Assembly (NCBI GenBank): GCA_029260575.1
Contig: JAJDDB010000020.1
Location: 1-64,000, forward strand
Source of the DNA: Phycisphaerales bacterium
GTDB taxonomy: Bacteria; Planctomycetota; Phycisphaerae; Phycisphaerales; SM1A02
Direction of reading: 5' to 3'
DNA length: 64,000 nt
The notes under the pieces were generated by a model. That model worked only from the letters and a program-made list of their open reading frames with translations, had not been told where the DNA came from and did no database searches. Made by a program: the position numbers and the translations under genes. Positions 60,606 through 64,000 of the stretch are shown here, piece after piece. Within the stretch, counting starts at the first letter, position 1. Every line of letters begins with the position of its first letter.

Positions 60606-60827
60606 TTAGGTGGCCGTCTCAAATGCAACCAGACCACTACCGGAATCAAAGCGGCGCTCGCGGCAACGGACAGTCTCGCCAGGACCAAACTGCCACTGCT
60701 CGTCGTCAGGAATCTTCGTCTGGGGATCAATACGAAACACGTTGTGGCCTAACGCTTCTGCGTTCACCGGACGCCACACGTCGGTGCCTTCATTGAGAAG
60801 CGCGACATAGATCATTGCGGAGGCCAT
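60606..60827 (-). CDS. Small hypothetical protein between two repeat copies
   Basis: 73 residues: MASAMIYVALLNEGTDVWRP ... PDDEQWQFGPGETVRCRERR ... GLVAFETAT. The pattern VALLxEGxDVWRPV ... DEQWQFxPGxxVRCxExxF resembles small proteins of gene cassettes or islands that I have seen in many bacteria; function unknown. It starts 13 nt after repeat copy 2 on the - strand, as the HepT-like gene does after copy 1. No ribosome site visible. Confidence 0.6.
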   Translation of the reverse strand: MASAMIYVALLNEGTDVWRPVNAEALGHNVFRIDPQTKIPDDEQWQFGPGETVRCRERRFDSGSGLVAFETAT

Positions 60828-60840
60828 CTAGTGTCTCTCG

Positions 60841-60900
60841 GCTCAGTTGCCGCCCGCGACCCGGAGAGCAGGCGTCCAACCGGCAACCGGATTATCCATC
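60841..60900. repeat. Cassette-boundary-like repeat, copy 2
   Basis: 60 nt, same ends as copy 1 (GCTCAGTTGCCG ... GGATTATCCATC) with a different centre; the arms GTTGCCG and CGGCAAC are perfectly complementary. It lies between the - strand small gene and the + strand RAYT gene. Confidence 0.7.
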
Positions 60901-60936
60901 ACAGGCGCAGGAAATGCTACCCGTATACTGCCACGC

Positions 60937-61527
60937 ATGGCGTGGACGCAGAAGAGCGATGGATGGGACCGCAAGAGACTGCCAGGTCCTGATCCGTTTC
61001 AGCACTGGTATCGCGACAACCAGGTGTACTTCATCACCGCGCGGTGCAGGGATGGGTACCCAGCGTTTGCCAGCGATGCAGCATGCTCAGTGTTCTGGGA
61101 TCGGTTCGAGCATTACACCAAAATGCACACGTTTGATCCGTGGATCGCAACGCTGATGAATAATCATTACCACTTTGTTGGCTATCTCAAGGTTGGCGAA
61201 GAACTGCGCGAGATGATGCGCAAGCTGCACGGCTCGGTGGCGAAGCTGGTCAATGATGTATTACCTGAGCGGCGCGTACCGTTCTGGCGCGATGACGATG
61301 GCCATGATTATTTCGACGGCTGCCTGCGTGATGATGAGCAGTACGTGAAGGCGTACCGGTACACGCTCATGCAGGCCGTGCGGGCTCGGATCGTTTCAAG
61401 CTGGCGCGAGTATCCGCACACGCGGGTGTTTGTGGATATGGAAACCGGGCTGGCGCTGGCGCGCACCCGCAGGGCGTTCCTGTATGGCGTGCCGTACAAG
61501 CGGTATGAACAGCGCGACAACCAATAA
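60937..61527 (+). CDS. RAYT-like transposase (REP-associated Y1/HUH tyrosine)
   Basis: 196 residues of the Y1/IS200-like fold. FITARCRDGYPAF opens the fold, the HUH motif is WIATLMNNHYHFVGYL (HYH at about 77-79), and the catalytic tyrosine region is EQYVKAYRYTLMQAVRARIV (about 136-142). ATG 60937 is chosen. It matches the REP-associated tyrosine transposases (TnpA_REP), which move or maintain REP hairpins. Two REP copies (43801, 59493) in this window are plausible substrates. A palindromic terminator follows the stop. Confidence 0.85.
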   Translation: MAWTQKSDGWDRKRLPGPDPFQHWYRDNQVYFITARCRDGYPAFASDAACSVFWDRFEHYTKMHTFDPWIATLMNNHYHFVGYLKVGEELREMMRKLHGSVAKLVNDVLPERRVPFWRDDDGHDYFDGCLRDDEQYVKAYRYTLMQAVRARIVSSWREYPHTRVFVDMETGLALARTRRAFLYGVPYKRYEQRDNQ

Positions 61528-61528
61528 T

Positions 61529-61555
61529 GGCCCGGGCACTTAAGTGCCTTGGGCC
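61529..61555. terminator. Bidirectional terminator after RAYT
   Basis: GGCCCGGGCACTTAAGTGCC...GGGCC: outer GGCCC/GGGCC pair and an inner 14-nt palindrome GGCACTTAAGTGCC, then TTTC. It lies between convergent stops of RAYT and the next gene. Confidence 0.6.
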
Positions 61556-61574
61556 TTTCAACAGGGTTCAGCCG

Positions 61575-63923
61575 TCACATCCGCGCCACGACGTAGAACA
61601 TGTTCGAGAAGAACTCGAACTCATATTCCGCCCAGTCAGCGAACAACTCACGAATTGACTTTTCCGTGAACGACCACATGTGCCCCTTGAGGCCGATGTT
61701 GCCCAGCGGTTCGCGCCCCCGGGTCCACACCGGCCGCATGACCGGGTCCCACAGGCCGCCGCGCACCGGATGCGTGTCCGCGGCGAAGCCGAACAATGAC
61801 ACACCGTTCGGCTTTGTCAATTCCCGGCACGCATCCACCGCACGGCTCGGCGAGTGAATGATCGTCAGACCGAACAGCAGAACGCAATCAAACGAACCCA
61901 GCATTTCGCGTGGTGGATTGGTAATGTCCGCAAGAACATCAGGCCGACGGGCAGGATCGATATCCATCTCAAAGACTTCCGCACTGCCAACAAAATCAAG
62001 CGTCTCGTTGCGGCGATCGGGCGGCATCGCACCGACATTCAGAATTCGGCCGGTCTTCGGCGCATACGCATCAAGCATGCGCCACCAATACACGCGCGGA
62101 TCGCCCCACATCCAAGGCGACTGGCGCACAAAGCGTTCGGTTCGCCCTTCGTACAAGCGCTCAACCGTTGGCCCGATACGTTCGCGCGGCGTCATCCCCG
62201 CAGTTAACGGCTTGTGATGATTTGCGCGACTTGTTCGCAATCCCATCCGGTATTCAATGCGATCATCAATCCAGCGCGTCTGTTTTTCAATAGCGCGATC
62301 AATCTGAACGCGCAGTTCATCCGTCGCGCGCCCGCCGACGTTCGTGATGTCTTCCGCAACCAACGGCGGAACATCAAAGTCCGGATCGTAATTCGCATAT
62401 TTTGCGGGATGATTACGAATGAAATATCTGCCGCGATTGAATTCTGCCAGACGCTGCTGCAGCGGCTTCGGCCGACTCTGAAAACCGCCATCGGAATAGC
62501 TGCGATCAATCGTCGCCCACAGATCGGCGTTGAATGCCTTATCTACGCACACCACTTCCGCGCTGACAGGCACCGGCGTGCGATGGTTGACGACATTGCC
62601 GCCGTGATGCGTGAATACCTTTACATCAAACCACTGTCGAAGATGTTCAACATCATCTGCAAACCGGCGCTGGGCTTCGATCAACACGCCTTCGCTGTAA
62701 TCACCTGCCCGATCGGTTCGCTGCACGTTGCCGATGCTGTTGTTGTGGTACCCAATCGTCCAGCCGTTGGCTTCCGCTTCCTGCAGCAGATCACAATCGA
62801 GATCTTCAACTTCGTATTCATACCAGTCAAAGCACCTGCGGTGAATCATGATGGAACCACGCACCCCCAGCCGATGCAGCTCCGGATACAGCCGTGCAAA
62901 CGATTTCGGCCCAGCATCCACATCAAACTGCAGCACGATTTCGTGATTACTCCTCGGCGCAGGATTGTCAAGCAGTTCGTTCCACGTTCGGAACGCAAAG
63001 CCGCGCTCGACTAATGCAGCAATACAGTCCAGGTAGTACGTCCATGGATCGCGGTAATACGCAGGCAACTCGTTCACAAGCATGCTCGATCCGTCATAGC
63101 ACGGCGTCCGGAACCAGCGCACATCGGCATCATCGGGACAATTCGGCGGCAGCGCCCACGGATCGGTGACTGTCAGCACGCCGTGGGCATCACGATCCGC
63201 CATCAGCGAAAGTCTGTGCTCTGCAATGCGAGCCTCGTGTGCCTGCTGCTCATCGCGCTTGCGCCATACAGCCAACTGCAACGGCTTGGACCACGGCGAC
63301 CACATCGCTGCATCACCCTGCCATGTCTCGACCGGCATGAGTTGCCGTACTCGAACGGCATACCGCCCCGGTTCGATCCCGCGCTTAAAGCGCTTGCGGT
63401 TGCCCTGCACGATCATGCGCCGCGTTGTCGCAGCATCGCCGTCTTCATCCTCATCATCGCTGGATGTTGTGCCTTCTTCTATTGGTCGAATGACCATTTC
63501 ATAGAACCCGCCATCCGCAGGCGCACACTGCAGCAACAATTCTTCGCCCGCAACAAACTGCGCATCCGGCGTCGCGGTTGTGACAATCGGCACATCCCCA
63601 GCCACCCGCGGCAGCACCAGCATCAACTCGGACAAATCTGTGGGCGCTGATTCTGATTCAACAATGTTCTTCCAGGGTTGATCCCGCAGCATGCGCGCCC
63701 GCATCGGTGTCGCAAAGTCGTATTGATACAGACCCGGCCGTATCGACAACACCGTCGATTGCGCATCAGCAATTTCCACATCCCACGCTTCAGCAGTCGG
63801 CGGCAGATACAGCAGACGCTGCTTCTTGATGAGCTTCGGCTGCTGCACATCAGTCCGTGTGCCGTTACCAGTTTGAATATCAACCGTCACGACCGGCCCC
63901 TGTTCGGAGACATGTGGATTCAT
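61575..63923 (-). CDS. Polysaccharide deacetylase-like plus methyltransferase fusion protein
   Basis: About 782 residues from ATG 63923 (GTG 63947 is an alternative). The N-terminal ~200 residues are beta-rich, with an acidic DDEDEDGD stretch. At about 320-480 is a deacetylase-like part with QFDVDAGPKSFARLYPELHR, IMIHRRCFDWYEYEVEDLDC, IGYHNNSIGN and VKVFTHHGGNVVN. The end (about 625-782) is a class I methyltransferase-like domain: RILNVGAMPPDRR, EVFEMDID, DCVLLFGLTIIHSP and SLFGFAADTHPVRGG. The AdoMet glycine loop is poor. Likely an envelope-polysaccharide modifying enzyme; a single protein with both activities is unusual. The remaining 77 bp to 64000 carry no gene. Confidence 0.75.
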   Translation of the reverse strand: MNPHVSEQGPVVTVDIQTGNGTRTDVQQPKLIKKQRLLYLPPTAEAWDVEIADAQSTVLSIRPGLYQYDFATPMRARMLRDQPWKNIVESESAPTDLSELMLVLPRVAGDVPIVTTATPDAQFVAGEELLLQCAPADGGFYEMVIRPIEEGTTSSDDEDEDGDAATTRRMIVQGNRKRFKRGIEPGRYAVRVRQLMPVETWQGDAAMWSPWSKPLQLAVWRKRDEQQAHEARIAEHRLSLMADRDAHGVLTVTDPWALPPNCPDDADVRWFRTPCYDGSSMLVNELPAYYRDPWTYYLDCIAALVERGFAFRTWNELLDNPAPRSNHEIVLQFDVDAGPKSFARLYPELHRLGVRGSIMIHRRCFDWYEYEVEDLDCDLLQEAEANGWTIGYHNNSIGNVQRTDRAGDYSEGVLIEAQRRFADDVEHLRQWFDVKVFTHHGGNVVNHRTPVPVSAEVVCVDKAFNADLWATIDRSYSDGGFQSRPKPLQQRLAEFNRGRYFIRNHPAKYANYDPDFDVPPLVAEDITNVGGRATDELRVQIDRAIEKQTRWIDDRIEYRMGLRTSRANHHKPLTAGMTPRERIGPTVERLYEGRTERFVRQSPWMWGDPRVYWWRMLDAYAPKTGRILNVGAMPPDRRNETLDFVGSAEVFEMDIDPARRPDVLADITNPPREMLGSFDCVLLFGLTIIHSPSRAVDACRELTKPNGVSLFGFAADTHPVRGGLWDPVMRPVWTRGREPLGNIGLKGHMWSFTEKSIRELFADWAEYEFEFFSNMFYVVARM

Positions 63924-64000
63924 GCGTAAAGCGTACCGGCCCGACACGTTGCCGCCAAGACTCAGCCCTGCCTGATTCCCATACTGCCTGATTCAATGCG

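Noticed and set aside
60506-60900. Integron attC sites
   Set aside because: GTTGGAY/RTCCAAC cores occur, but no partner core at the right distance and no integrase gene; left as cassette-like repeats.

Overview
The window reads as Planctomycetota, most likely class Phycisphaerae. The pointers are two PEP-CTERM-type exported proteins, several small membrane proteins carrying the CPxCGYDLRG / CPxCG zinc ribbon common in this group, RAYT and REP elements, abundant hypothetical secreted proteins, and a Gram-negative flagellar ring operon. This is inference from protein families; no rRNA is present to settle it.

Layout. (1) 1-14,700 is GC-rich. It holds the 3' part of a caa3/aa3-type cytochrome oxidase operon (subunit I, III, IV and a second III-like subunit), a small lipoprotein, a heterodimeric ABC exporter, a PEP-CTERM protein, a LOG-family protein, a membrane-anchored endonuclease/exonuclease/phosphatase protein, panB, an HtrA protease and an OppF/DppF-type ATPase. 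(2) Inside that ATPase gene, near 14,740-14,820, base composition and codon choice change abruptly. The rest of the window is visibly less GC-rich and internally consistent, so either the contig is chimeric or a real recombination boundary lies in a conserved ABC motif. (3) 15,000-40,500 is mostly housekeeping: GYF and PH-domain membrane proteins, thyA-folA, a tRNA-dihydrouridine synthase, zwf, a Xer recombinase, a flagellar operon (small ORF-flgF-flgG-flgA-flgH), trpS-CPBP protease divergent from trpC, a GT2, a crotonase, an acyl-CoA dehydrogenase and a leucine-type dehydrogenase. (4) 40,700-46,100 is accessory: a BglII-like restriction enzyme with an MT-A70 methyltransferase, a 21-nt tandem-repeat array upstream of an unknown protein, a GNAT-like gene with a REP-like element inside its reading frame, and a PEP-CTERM gene followed by a duplicated fragment of the GNAT gene. 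(5) 46,400-58,500 holds the pyruvate dehydrogenase E1a-E1b-E2 genes and a surface-polysaccharide region whose four sugar-nucleotide genes match the WbpA/WbpB/WbpD/WbpE steps of diacetamido-uronate synthesis, with glycosyltransferases. (6) 58,500-61,600 is a second accessory stretch: a relative of the array-associated protein, a solo REP copy, a second 21-nt periodic array, a HepT-like gene and a small ORF each preceded by a copy of one ~60-nt repeat, and a RAYT transposase. (7) The right end is a long deacetylase-like/methyltransferase fusion.

The strongest lead for something undescribed is the repeated arrangement of a 21-nt periodic array about 110 bp upstream of a member of one divergent hypothetical protein family, seen at 42,162-43,214 (+ strand) and again at 59,953-58,508 (- strand). 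The two arrays share unit length and position but not sequence.
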